Shown here: positions 55,399 to 63,945 of the stretch, in pieces
Layout: each line of letters starts with the position of its first letter
Numbering within the stretch: the first letter of the stretch is position 1
NCBI RefSeq assembly: GCF_003627815.1
Contig: NZ_CP032698.1
Coordinates: 5,084,001-5,148,000 of the forward strand
Direction of reading: 5' to 3'
Source of the DNA: Streptomyces hundungensis
Lineage (GTDB): Bacteria; Actinomycetota; Actinomycetes; Streptomycetales; Streptomycetaceae
DNA: 64,000 nt
The notes under the pieces: generated by a model
Database searches by the model: none
Seen by the model: the letters and a program-made list of their open reading frames with translations, nothing else
Told to the model about the DNA's origin: nothing
Program-made: the position numbers and the translations under genes

Positions 55399-56729
55399 CG
55401 TACTGGCTGGAACACGCCTGGCTCGACCCCGACGTCGAGCCGGGCGTGGCCGTGGAGGTCGGCGACGACGGGCGGATCGCGGCCGTCCGCAAGGGAGTCG
55501 AGGCGCCGCCCCCCGGCGCCGTCGTGCTGCGCGGGTTCACCATTCCCGGCCTCGCCAACGCCCACTCGCACGCCTTCCACCGCGCCCTGCGCTCCACCGT
55601 CCAGGTCGGCTCGGGCACGTTCTGGACCTGGCGCGAGACCATGTACCAGGTCGCCTCCCGGCTCACCCCGGACTCCTACCACGCGCTCGCCCGCGCGGTG
55701 TACGCGGAGATGGCGCTCGCCGGGATCACCGCCGTCGGCGAGTTCCACTATCTGCACCACGCGCCGGGCGGCACCCCCTACGACGACCCCAACGCGATGG
55801 GCGAGGCCCTGATCGCCGCGGCCGCCGAGGCGGGGATCCGCATCACGCTGCTCGACACGGCGTACCTGTCCTCCGGTTTCGGCGCCGCCCCCAACCACCA
55901 CCAGACGCGGTTCTCCGACGGCACCGCCGAGGCCTGGGCGCACCGCTGCTCCGCCCTCAAGGAGCGGGACCACGCCAAGATCGGGGCGGCCATCCACTCC
56001 GTACGGGCCGTCCCCGCGCGGGAGTTGGGCACGGTGGCCCGCTGGGCCGAGGAGCGGCGGGCCCCGCTCCACGTCCACCTCTCCGAGCAGACCGCCGAGA
56101 ACGACGCCTGCCTCGACGCGTACGGGATGACGCCCACGCGGCTCCTGTCCGAGCACGGGGTGCTGGGGCCGCGCACCACCGGCGTCCACAACACGCACCT
56201 CACCGACGACGACATCGCGCTGCTCGGCGCCACCGGCACCGGCACCTGCATGTGCCCCACCACCGAACGCGACCTCGCCGACGGCATCGGCCCCGCGCTC
56301 GCCCTCCAGCGGGCCGGCTCGCCGCTCTCGCTGGGCAGCGACAGCCACGCGGTGATCGACCTCCTCGAAGAGGCCCGGGCGATGGAGCTCGACGAGCGGC
56401 TCCGTACGCGTACGCGCGGCCACTGGACGGCGGCGGCGCTGCTTCGCGCGGCGACCGTCGACGGGCACGCCGCGATCGGCTGGGACGGGGCGGGCCGCAT
56501 CGAGCCCGGCGCGCTCGCCGACCTCGCCACGGTGGCGCTCGACTCCGTCCGTACGGCGGGGGCGGTGGCGCGGCTGGCGGTGGAGACGGTGGTGTTCGCG
56601 GCGGGGGCGGGGGATGTGCGGCATGTGGTGGTGGGCGGGCGGCAGATCGTCCGCGACGGTGCGCACGTCCTCCTCCCGGACGTCCCCGCGTCCCTCGCCT
56701 CAGCGATCGCCTCCCTCCACCACCCGTAA
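55389..56729 (+). CDS. hutF: Formimidoylglutamate deiminase HutF
   Basis: 446 residues of the amidohydrolase superfamily. Metal ligands: NAHSHAFHR (HxH), LHVHLSEQ, and the Asp in SLGSDSHAVID. HutF turns N-formimino-L-glutamate into N-formylglutamate and ammonia. The GTG at 55389 overlaps the M20 stop by 10 nt; GTG 55395 with a 4-nt overlap is also possible. Either way the two genes are translationally coupled. Confidence 0.93.
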   Translation: MQVTYWLEHAWLDPDVEPGVAVEVGDDGRIAAVRKGVEAPPPGAVVLRGFTIPGLANAHSHAFHRALRSTVQVGSGTFWTWRETMYQVASRLTPDSYHALARAVYAEMALAGITAVGEFHYLHHAPGGTPYDDPNAMGEALIAAAAEAGIRITLLDTAYLSSGFGAAPNHHQTRFSDGTAEAWAHRCSALKERDHAKIGAAIHSVRAVPARELGTVARWAEERRAPLHVHLSEQTAENDACLDAYGMTPTRLLSEHGVLGPRTTGVHNTHLTDDDIALLGATGTGTCMCPTTERDLADGIGPALALQRAGSPLSLGSDSHAVIDLLEEARAMELDERLRTRTRGHWTAAALLRAATVDGHAAIGWDGAGRIEPGALADLATVALDSVRTAGAVARLAVETVVFAAGAGDVRHVVVGGRQIVRDGAHVLLPDVPASLASAIASLHHP

Positions 56730-56730
56730 C

Positions 56731-56936
56731 CCCCGGGGCTCCGCCCCAGACCCCGCTCGCGCCTGAACGGCGCTCGTCCTCAATCGCCGGACGGGCTGAG
56801 GTGGCCGATGCGGGCCGGCACCGAGTAGTTAAGGGGCGCGGGGAACTGCGCGAAAAGGATCACGCTCGCAGGCGAGAGTTGGCCCGCGTCGCCCCACCCC
56901 CGGAGGGTCTCGGGAAGGGGCGGGGTGGGGGATAGA
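56731..56936. repeat. Composite repeat locus 5 (A-B-C-D) between hutF and hutI
   Basis: One of each module in order: GGGGCTCCGCCCC, GCGCCTGAACGGCGCTCGTC, GGGGCGCGGGGAACTGCGCG, then a G-rich tail ending just before the hutI ribosome-binding site. Confidence 0.8.
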
Positions 56937-56945
56937 AAGGACACC

Positions 56946-58112
56946 ATGCGCACCACCCTCGTACGGAACATCACCACCCTCGTAACCAACGACCCCGACC
57001 ACGGCCCCAGCCCCCTCGGCCTCATCCAGGACGCCGCCCTCGTCATCGAGGGCGACCGCATCGCCTGGACCGGCCGCACCGCCGACGCCCCTGCCACCGA
57101 CGACGCCGTCGACGCGCAGGGCCGAACCGTCCTGCCCGGCTTCGTCGACTCCCACTCCCACCTCGTCTTCGCGGGCGACCGAACGCAGGAGTTCAACGCC
57201 CGCATGAGCGGCCAGGCGTACAAGGCCGGCGGCATCCGCACCACCGTCGCCGCCACCCGCGCCGCGAGCGACGAGGCGCTGGGCGCCAATGTGGCGCGCT
57301 ATCTCGCCGAGGCGCTGCGGCAGGGCACCACCACCCTGGAGACCAAGTCCGGCTACGGCCTGACCGTCGCCGACGAGGCCCGCGCGCTGCGCGTCGCGGC
57401 CGAGCACACGGACGAGGTCACCTACCTCGGCGCGCACATCGTGGCGCCCGAGTACGCCGACGACCCGGCCGGCTATGTGGACCTGGTGACCGGCGCGATG
57501 CTGGACGCCTGCGCCCCGTACGCCCGTTGGATCGACGTGTTCTGCGAGAAGGGCGCCTTCGACGGGGACCAGGCGCGGGCCGTCCTCACCGCGGGCAAGG
57601 CCAAGGGGCTGCTGCCGCGTGTCCACGCCAACCAGCTCACCTACGGGCCCGGTGTGCAGCTCGCCGTGGAGCTGGAGGCCGCGTCCGCCGACCACTGCAC
57701 CCACCTCACGGACGCGGACGTGGACGCGCTCGCCAACAGTGCCACGGTGGCGACGCTGCTGCCCGGCGCCGAGTTCTCCACCCGGGCTCAATGGCCGGAT
57801 GCCAGGCGGCTGTTGGACGCGGGCGTCACCGTCGCGCTGTCCACCGACTGCAATCCGGGCTCGTCCTTCACGTCCTCGATGCCGTTCTGTGTCGCGCTCG
57901 CCGTACGCGACATGAAGATGACCCCCGACGAGGCGATCTGGTCGGCCACCGCCGGCGGGGCCGCCGCCCTGCGCCGCTCCGACATCGGCCGCCTCACCCC
58001 GGGGGCCCGCGCCGACCTGGCGTTCCTGGACGCGCCCTCGCCCGTCCACCTCGCCTACCGGCCCGGCGTCCCGCTAGTCAGCGAGGTCTGGAGGGCGGGC
58101 CGCAGGGTCTAG
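56946..58112 (+). CDS. hutI: Imidazolonepropionase HutI
   Basis: 388 residues. It opens the imidazolone ring to give N-formimino-L-glutamate, the HutF substrate. Motifs are [12 protein letters not shown] (metal HxH), [15 protein letters not shown] and [17 protein letters not shown] precedes ATG 56946. A repeat separates it from hutF despite the same direction. Its TAG stop (58110-58112) lies within the left end of the second 193-bp element, so its last codons may have been changed by that insertion. Confidence 0.95.
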   Translation: MRTTLVRNITTLVTNDPDHGPSPLGLIQDAALVIEGDRIAWTGRTADAPATDDAVDAQGRTVLPGFVDSHSHLVFAGDRTQEFNARMSGQAYKAGGIRTTVAATRAASDEALGANVARYLAEALRQGTTTLETKSGYGLTVADEARALRVAAEHTDEVTYLGAHIVAPEYADDPAGYVDLVTGAMLDACAPYARWIDVFCEKGAFDGDQARAVLTAGKAKGLLPRVHANQLTYGPGVQLAVELEAASADHCTHLTDADVDALANSATVATLLPGAEFSTRAQWPDARRLLDAGVTVALSTDCNPGSSFTSSMPFCVALAVRDMKMTPDEAIWSATAGGAAALRRSDIGRLTPGARADLAFLDAPSPVHLAYRPGVPLVSEVWRAGRRV

Positions 58113-58301
58113 GGCCTGTCCGGCGGATCTGGTCGCCGTCGGGGTGCCTTGGCTTTGTGGTGCTGGTGAGCGGGGGGCTGGTGCGTCCAGCTGCAAGGCG
58201 GAGGAGGGCGGCGACGCGGAGCGTCGGCAACCGACGACAACGCCGCAGATGGGCGTGCCGGCCCCCCGCGTCCCAGACAAGATCCGCCGGACAGGCCCTA
58301 G
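58109..58301. mobile_element. 193-bp inverted-repeat element, copy 2 (MITE-like)
   Basis: Same length and about 98% the same as copy 1 at 3737-3929. It has CTAG at both ends, and the inverted ends carry GGGCCTGTCCGGCGGATCT and its exact complement. The left CTAG supplies the hutI stop codon. There is no internal gene. Confidence 0.77.
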
Positions 58302-58318
58302 GCCCAAGGTGGAGTGAT

Positions 58319-58353
58319 GGGGCCCGGCCAGTGGCGTGGAAGGGCCGGGCCCC
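58319..58353 (+). terminator. Hairpin after the second 193-bp element
   Basis: GGGGCCCGGCC pairs with GGCCGGGCCCC (11 bp). It is probably the original hutI terminator, displaced from the stop by the element. Confidence 0.6.
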
Positions 58354-58681
58354 GGCGTGGACCCAGGGGGCGCGGAGCCGACCGCGGCGGCCCCCACCGC
58401 CGGGTCACCCTGCGCTCGGGCACCGCCGGATCCGGCCCCCCGACGATGGCGAGCAGCACTGCCCCCGTACCCACCGTCACGCACAAACTCCACTCGGTAC
58501 GGCCTCTTCTCCGCAGGCCGCACCCCCCTTGGCCCGCACGGCCCTCCCCGGGCCGCTGCGCCTTTCCGGTTACCTGCTGGGAGACGCCGGGGGCACGGGG
58601 GGCCGGTTGCGGGGGAGGGGAGGCGTACGGGAGCGCGATTGCCCCGCGGATATGCGCCCCGCGCCCCTCGGGACCGGGCCC
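58354..58681. other. Gene-free stretch
   Basis: No supported gene. A 62-codon frame on the minus strand lacks a ribosome-binding site and family likeness. Confidence 0.45.
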
Positions 58682-59002
58682 TCACGAGGCGGCGCGGCGC
58701 TCGATCTCCTCCGTCTCCCCCTTCGCCAGCAGGCCGAAGAGGCGCAGCGCCTCGTCCTTGGACACACCCGAGAGCTGGCGCGGGGGCGCGTCCGGGTCGT
58801 CGAGGTTCTCCCACAGGAGCCAGAGCAGCTCGCCGCTGGGGAAGGCGCTGAGGGACCAGCCGTTCTCGTGGGTGAGGGAGACATCGGGGTGCTCGTCGTC
58901 GGCGTCGGCGAGGCCGTCGAGGATCGTGCGCATCGTCGCCTCGTCGGGTTCCTCGACGGACGTGCCCGACAGATCGGTCATGAAGTAGCTCATGCCCTGC
59001 AT
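58682..59002 (-). CDS. Small acidic protein, Imm1-like
   Basis: 106 residues, acidic and cytosolic. The pattern VSLTHENGWSLSAFPSGELL, WENLDD, then VSKDEALRLFGLLAKGE resembles Imm1-type immunity proteins of toxin systems, but likeness is weak and no toxin is next to it. ATG 59002 was taken; ATG 58993 is possible. It lies downstream of sigI on the same strand, beyond a terminator. Treat as hypothetical. Confidence 0.7.
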   Translation of the reverse strand: MQGMSYFMTDLSGTSVEEPDEATMRTILDGLADADDEHPDVSLTHENGWSLSAFPSGELLWLLWENLDDPDAPPRQLSGVSKDEALRLFGLLAKGETEEIERRAAS

Positions 59003-59138
59003 TAGCTCACGGGGAGCTCCTGAGCTCACGCCGGGCGCCCACCCGCCGGTACGCCGGGCCCGTCCGACTCGTCCGGCCGGGCCGGACGGTGCGCAGAGGC
59101 ACTCGCGCCCAGCCGTTCGCGCCGCGTCACCCACGCGA

Positions 59139-59169
59139 AAGGGTCCGCACCGTGACGGTACGGACCCTT
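59139..59169 (-). terminator. Hairpin after sigI
   Basis: AAGGGTCCG and CGGACCCTT form the outer stem and ACCGT/ACGGT extend it, just beyond the sigI stop on the minus strand. Confidence 0.65.
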
Positions 59170-59182
59170 CAAACGCGTGTGC

Positions 59183-60085
59183 TCATTCGTCGAGCGTCAG
59201 CCCCTTGCGGAGCTTGCCCAGGGTGCGCGAGAGCAGCCGGGAGACGTGCATCTGGGAGATGCCGAGCTCCTCGCCGATCTCGGACTGCGTCATGTTGGCG
59301 ACGAAGCGCAGCGACAGGATCTTCTTGTCCCGCGCGGGCAGTTCCGCGATCAGCGGCTTCAGCGACTCGATGTACTCGACGCCTTCGAGGTCGTGGTCCT
59401 CGTAGCCGATGCGGTTGTTGAGCGAGCCTTCGGAGTCGTCCTCCTCGGGCTGCGCGTCCAGCGAGCTCGCGGTGTACGCGTTGCTCGCCGCCATGCCTTC
59501 GACGACTTCTTCCTTGGTGATGCCGAGGCGTTCGGCGAGCTCGCCCACCGTGGCCGAGCGATCCAGCTGCTGGGCGAGTTCGTCGCCCGCCTTGGCGAGG
59601 TCGAGGCGGAGCTCCTGGAGTCTGCGCGGAACCCGCACCGACCAGGAGGTGTCGCGGAAGAAGCGCTTGATCTCGCCGACGATGGTCGGCATCGCGAAGG
59701 TGGGGAATTCCACACCGCGGTCGAACTCGAACCGGTCGATCGCCTTGATCAGGCCGATGGTGCCGACCTGGATGATGTCCTCCATCGGCTCGCTGCGGGA
59801 GCGGAAGCGCGACGCGGCGAACTTGACCAGGGCGAGGTTCAGTTCGACCAGGGTGTTGCGCACGTAAGCGTGCTCGTGGGTGCCCTCTTCGAGGGTGTCG
59901 AGACGGGCGAACAGCGTCTTCGACAGCGCCCGCGCGTCGACGGGGCCGACCTCGGTGAAGGGCGGGATCTCGGGAAGGCCCTCAAGTCCCTCTGTTTCGT
60001 GCGATCGTGCGTGTGGGGGGCGGATGTCCTGCGGGTCCTGCTTGATCGACGTATCCGCGTACGATTCGTCGAGCCGGGGTGACAT
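59183..60085 (-). CDS. sigI: SigB/SigF-type stress sigma factor SigI
   Basis: 300 residues. Regions 2 to 4 are complete: NTLVELNLALVKFAASRF, QVGTIGLIKAIDRFEFDRG, FPTFAMPTIVGEIKRFFRD, WSVRVPRRLQELRLDL, then region 4 LPARDKKILSLRFVANMTQ and HTH SQMHVSRLLSRTLGKLR. It belongs to the group-3 SigB/F/G family. Position beside hutI and opposite an anti-anti-sigma gene matches S. coelicolor sigI as I recall it. ATG 60085 has GGAGGAGA. A GGGTAG -10-like box on the minus strand at 60196-60201 could be autoregulated. Confidence 0.92.
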   Translation of the reverse strand: MSPRLDESYADTSIKQDPQDIRPPHARSHETEGLEGLPEIPPFTEVGPVDARALSKTLFARLDTLEEGTHEHAYVRNTLVELNLALVKFAASRFRSRSEPMEDIIQVGTIGLIKAIDRFEFDRGVEFPTFAMPTIVGEIKRFFRDTSWSVRVPRRLQELRLDLAKAGDELAQQLDRSATVGELAERLGITKEEVVEGMAASNAYTASSLDAQPEEDDSEGSLNNRIGYEDHDLEGVEYIESLKPLIAELPARDKKILSLRFVANMTQSEIGEELGISQMHVSRLLSRTLGKLRKGLTLDE

Positions 60086-60332
60086 GGGGTCTCCTCCATC
60101 GTTCTCGGCATATGGCTGCCGATGCCCATACATGTAGTCCGCGGTGTGCGGCGCCTCCATGGCCGGTCGTGTTGAAATAGCTGTCACTACTACCCCTACC
60201 CGCTTCAAGTAGGCTCCCGCAAGGCTTTTTTGTTGGTATATGTCCGCTTTGGTGTGATGTTCGGCTTCCGGATGACGTAGGGAAGGCGTAGTGTTCTTGG
60301 GAAGTTACGACGAATCGGCGAAGAGGGACGGC

Positions 60333-60701
60333 ATGGACCGCGGCACGGTCGGCAGCACGAATCGGGGCCGGCTCCGGGTCGGAGTCCGGACCGTTGGCCA
60401 CAGTGAGGTTCTGACACCCGCGGGTGAGCTCGATCACCACACCGCGGACCTGCTCAGGGAACCGCTGGAAGAGGCCATCGCTCAGGGGCGTACCCGACTG
60501 GTCGTGGACTGCTCGGAGCTCGAATTCTGCGACTCCACCGGACTCAACGTGCTGCTCGGCGCCCGCCTCAAGGCGGAAGAGGTCGGCGGCACGGTCCATC
60601 TGGTGGCGATGCAGCCCGTAGTGGCACGCGTGTTCGAGATCACCGGGGCTGAAGCGGTCTTCACCCTGCATGACTCGCTCGACACGGCTCTGTGTGACTG
60701 A
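60333..60701 (+). CDS. arsI: STAS-domain anti-anti-sigma factor (ArsI-type)
   Basis: 122 residues of the SpoIIAA/RsbV class. The phosphorylatable Ser68 is in EFCDSTGLNVLLG. In its unphosphorylated form it should bind the kinase-like anti-sigma factor encoded just downstream, freeing SigI. ATG 60333 (AGGGAC upstream) was chosen; GTG 60291 with GGAAGG would add 14 residues. It is divergent from sigI. Confidence 0.85.
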   Translation: MDRGTVGSTNRGRLRVGVRTVGHSEVLTPAGELDHHTADLLREPLEEAIAQGRTRLVVDCSELEFCDSTGLNVLLGARLKAEEVGGTVHLVAMQPVVARVFEITGAEAVFTLHDSLDTALCD

Positions 60702-60782
60702 CCCCGATCTGTGTGACTGACCCCGATTCGTCCGGGCAGGAGCAGACTGAAGACGTTGGCGAATCGGTGAGGTGAAGCGCTG

Positions 60783-61292
60783 ATGAGCACCACCCGGGAA
60801 CAGGCTCCGGGCGACCGTGGGCCCGAGTCCCACGGCGCAGGGCCTGGCGCCGTGCCGTCGGATTCCGACGGCGCGAACTCTGTCGTGTCCGCCCGCGTTC
60901 TCGCGCTGAGCGGGGAGACCGGCATCGTACCGATGGCCCGCGACTTCACCAGGCAGGCCCTCTACGACTGGGGCTGGATGCCGGCGACCACCGCGGAGGG
61001 GCGGGCCGCCTGCGAGGACGTGCTGCTCGTCGTCTCCGAGCTGGTCACCAATGCGTGTCTGCACGCCGAGGGGCCCGAGGGGCTGCGGGTCTCGCGTACG
61101 GCGAAGGTCCTGCGTCTTGAGGTGAGCGACCTGGGGGCGGGGCAGCCTGCGCCCCGCACTCCGCATCGGGCTGGGCGGCCCGGGGGGCACGGCATGTTTA
61201 TCGTGCAGCGGCTCTGTCTTGACTGGGGTGTGGTTCGGGCGCCGGGGGCGGTCGGCAAAACGGTCTGGGCCGAACTCGCGGCCCCGGCCTAA
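60783..61292 (+). CDS. prsI: RsbW-like anti-sigma factor/kinase (PrsI-type)
   Basis: 169 residues. A disordered N-terminus (~30) leads to a GHKL ATPase: N box ELVTNACLHA, G1 DLGAGQP, G2 GGHGMFIVQRL. It should bind and inhibit SigI and phosphorylate the STAS partner encoded 81 bp upstream. Start ATG 60783. The repeat array begins at its stop codon. Confidence 0.87.
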   Translation: MSTTREQAPGDRGPESHGAGPGAVPSDSDGANSVVSARVLALSGETGIVPMARDFTRQALYDWGWMPATTAEGRAACEDVLLVVSELVTNACLHAEGPEGLRVSRTAKVLRLEVSDLGAGQPAPRTPHRAGRPGGHGMFIVQRLCLDWGVVRAPGAVGKTVWAELAAPA

Positions 61293-62062
61293 CCCCCTGG
61301 GGCTCCGCCCCAGCCCCCCGGCGTTTTCCCACCCACCACCCGTGCGCCGGGCTGACCCGGCCGAGCCCTATGGCTCCGCCCCAGCCCCCGGGTTCTCCCA
61401 CCCACCCACCCACCCGTGCAGCGGGTTGGTGGGTTCCGCCCCCTGGGGCTCCGCCCCAGACCCCAGGCGTCTGCCCACCCACCCGCCCGTGCAGCGGGTT
61501 AAAAGGTCCAGCCCCTGGGGCTTCGCCCCAGACCCCACGGGTTCTCCCACCCACCCGCCCGTGCGGCGAATTGAACGGGCTGAGCCCTGGGGCTCCGCCC
61601 CAGACCCCTGCGGGTTTGCCCACCCGCCCACCCGTGCGGCGGGTTGAACGGGCTGAGCCCTGGGGCTCCGCCCCAGACCCCCGCGGGGGCTCCGCCCCCT
61701 GCACCCCCGTTCGCGCCTGAACGGCGCTCGTCCTCAATCGCCGGACAGGCTGTAGGTGCCCCCGCACCGAGTAGTTAGGGGCGCGGGGAACTGCGCGAGA
61801 AGCGACCACGGCCCGCACACGACCGGGGTTTTTGGGGGCGCGAGGAACTGCGCGAGAAGCGACCACAGCCCGCAGTCGACAGCGGGTTTCGGGGGCGCGG
61901 GGAACTGCGCGACCAGCCACCCACGGTCCGCAGGGTCGAGACGGTTTAGGGGCGCGGGGAACTGCGCGAGAAGCGAGCACGGTCCGCACACGAAGGCGGG
62001 TTCAGGGGCGCGGGGAACTGCGCAAGGCGCGACCGCGGGCCGCGCGTGACCGGGGGCTGGGG
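61291..62062. repeat. Composite intergenic repeat locus 6 (A6-B-C5)
   Basis: The largest array. Six ~72-bp A units (from about 61293, 61366, 61443, 61515, 61588 and 61660) carry TGGGGCTCCGCCCCAG and CCCACCCACC. Module B (GCGCCTGAACGGCGCTCGTC) lies near 61712. Five C units begin near 61778, 61835, 61892, 61949 and 62005. The last ~170 bp to the next gene carry its promoter. Confidence 0.87.
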
Positions 62063-62231
62063 CGCGGGCGTGGGGCCGCGTTTGGCGGGCGGGGCGGATG
62101 CGGGCCCCCCACCCCCGACCCTGCCACGTGTCTTCCCTCGTCACCCTCCCCGGCGTACCTTGAGCGCCCAATCTGATGTGCCGTCAGCAAATTGACGGCC
62201 TCCGGCTCCACCGGCATAGGGGGAACTCGAG

Positions 62232-62930
62232 GTGTCGTACCAGAAGAGGACAGCTCTCGCGCTGGCGACGGCGGTGGCGGGCTCGGTGGTGCTGATCACC
62301 GCGCCCGCGGCCCAGGCGTCCGTCGTGGACGTCAACTACAACTGCCAGACGCCGATCGGCGCGAAGAGTGCCGTCTCGCCCATCGACATCAAGGCGGTCA
62401 AGAGCGGCAGTTCCTACCACGTGACCATGACCTTCCAGAAGGGCGTCTCCTCCAGCCCGGTCGCGCTCGGCGCGGGTGCGATGAGCCCCAGTGCCGTGAT
62501 CAACCTGGGCGGCGCCGACAAGGGCGTCCTCGCGGTCAAGGGTCCCGCCAACACCGCGGAGATACCCGCCAACACCCCTATCAAAATCAGCGACTTGTCG
62601 GGGACCTACGTACCCAAGGGCGACGGCAAGGTCACCTTCACCGCGGGTGTCCTCACCATCAAGGCGCTCGGCACCACCACGACCTGCACCGCGGGCAACA
62701 ACCCCGGCCCCTCCCTGGAGCTGAACGTCACGGGGGCGGGCGGATCGGGTGGTGCCAGTGGGTCGGGCAGTACGGGTGGGTCGGGCGGTACGGGTGGGGG
62801 AGAGCCGGCGGCGCTGCCCAAGACGGGCCCCCTCGACTCGGTCGTGGCGCTCGGCACCCTCGGCGGGACCGTCGTCCTGGTCGGCGCGGCCGGAGTGCTC
62901 TGGCTGACCCGACGCCATCAGCGGGCCTGA
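62232..62930 (+). CDS. Secreted surface protein with LPKTG-type anchor
   Basis: 232 residues. After a signal peptide (to about 29) comes a beta-rich domain with two Cys (NYNCQTPIG; TTTTCTAG). A Gly/Ser stalk leads to LPKTG at about 195, a hydrophobic helix (VVALGTLGGTVVLVGAAGVLW) and a basic tail RRHQRA. That is a sortase sorting signal, so the protein should be covalently attached to peptidoglycan. Start GTG 62232 with GGGGGAA. The next gene follows after 58 bp. Confidence 0.8.
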   Translation: MSYQKRTALALATAVAGSVVLITAPAAQASVVDVNYNCQTPIGAKSAVSPIDIKAVKSGSSYHVTMTFQKGVSSSPVALGAGAMSPSAVINLGGADKGVLAVKGPANTAEIPANTPIKISDLSGTYVPKGDGKVTFTAGVLTIKALGTTTTCTAGNNPGPSLELNVTGAGGSGGASGSGSTGGSGGTGGGEPAALPKTGPLDSVVALGTLGGTVVLVGAAGVLWLTRRHQRA

Positions 62931-62988
62931 CCCCCCCCTCCCGTACGCCGCCCGCAAGAAAGACCCCCTCGCACCCGAGGAGCCGCCG

Positions 62989-63945
62989 ATGCGTCCGATC
63001 CGCCTGGCCCTGCCGGCCACGGCCCTGCTGCTGTGCGCGCTGGCGGCGCCGGCCGCGCGGGCCGCACCGCCGGCGAGCGGGGAGTGGACCGCCGCGCCCG
63101 CATCCGGCGGCGGAACCCGCGCGGCCGGCGCCGACGGGAGACCCTCCTTCTATCTGGAGGGCGCGCCCGGCACGGTCCTGGAGGACACGGTCTCGTTGAG
63201 CAACCCCTCCGACGCCCCCCTCACCCTCGGACTGCGCGGCGCCGCCGCGTACAACACCGCCCACGGGGACTTCGCCGTGCGCGAGGCGCCCGACCCCTGG
63301 ATCGCGCTCGCCGCGCCCGAGGTGCGGATCCCGCCGCACACCCGCGCCGACGTGCCGTTCGCGGTCACCGTGCCCCCGGGGGCCCAGCCCGGCGACCACC
63401 CGGCGGCGCTCGTCGTCTCGGCGAACGGCCGCGTGGTCGGGGTCCGCCTCCAACTGCGGGTGCCGGGGCCGACGTTGAGCGCCCTGACCGTCGAGTCCGT
63501 ACGCGTCGACAAGGACCTCGGGCTCATCCGGTACGCCCTGGTGAACCGGGGCAACACCGCGTTGATGCCGCGCCTCGCGGTGCGTGCCGAGGGAGTGTTC
63601 GGCCGGGTGCTCGCGCGTCCCGCCCGGCAGTTGCCCGTCGAGCTCCTGCCGGGTCAGCGCGTCGAACTGACCGAGCCCTGGCCGCATCCGCCCGCCCTCG
63701 ACCGTGTCACCGTCCGCCTCGATGTCGACGCGGACGGCGGCGCCCGCTCCACCGCGAAGGCGAGCGCGGCGTTCGTGCCATGGGGTGCGGTGGCCGGGGC
63801 GGGGTGCGTGCTTCTGGGGGGCGCGGCCACCGCCCTGCGGCTGGTCCGCCGCCGCCGACGCCCTGCCGGGTCGGCCGGGTCGGCCGGGCCGGCCGAAGTG
63901 GACGTAGCGGAACGCGAGTTGGCGCAGACAGGAGCCCGTCAGTGA
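62989..63945 (+). CDS. DUF916-like secreted, membrane-anchored protein
   Basis: 318 residues. A signal peptide (to about 25) is followed by a WxL/DUF916-like beta domain (GTVLEDTVSLSNPSDAPLTL, IPPHTRADVPFAVTVPPGAQ), then a C-terminal membrane helix (AVAGAGCVLLGGAATALRLV) and an Arg-rich tail. Such proteins often work with cell-surface partners, here probably the LPKTG protein. The stop overlaps the next gene by 4 nt (GTGA). Confidence 0.78.
   Translation: MRPIRLALPATALLLCALAAPAARAAPPASGEWTAAPASGGGTRAAGADGRPSFYLEGAPGTVLEDTVSLSNPSDAPLTLGLRGAAAYNTAHGDFAVREAPDPWIALAAPEVRIPPHTRADVPFAVTVPPGAQPGDHPAALVVSANGRVVGVRLQLRVPGPTLSALTVESVRVDKDLGLIRYALVNRGNTALMPRLAVRAEGVFGRVLARPARQLPVELLPGQRVELTEPWPHPPALDRVTVRLDVDADGGARSTAKASAAFVPWGAVAGAGCVLLGGAATALRLVRRRRRPAGSAGSAGPAEVDVAERELAQTGARQ

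Noticed and set aside
58298..58486. 62-codon minus-strand frame
   Set aside because: No ribosome-binding site, no recognisable family, and it overlaps the end of the 193-bp element and a terminator.
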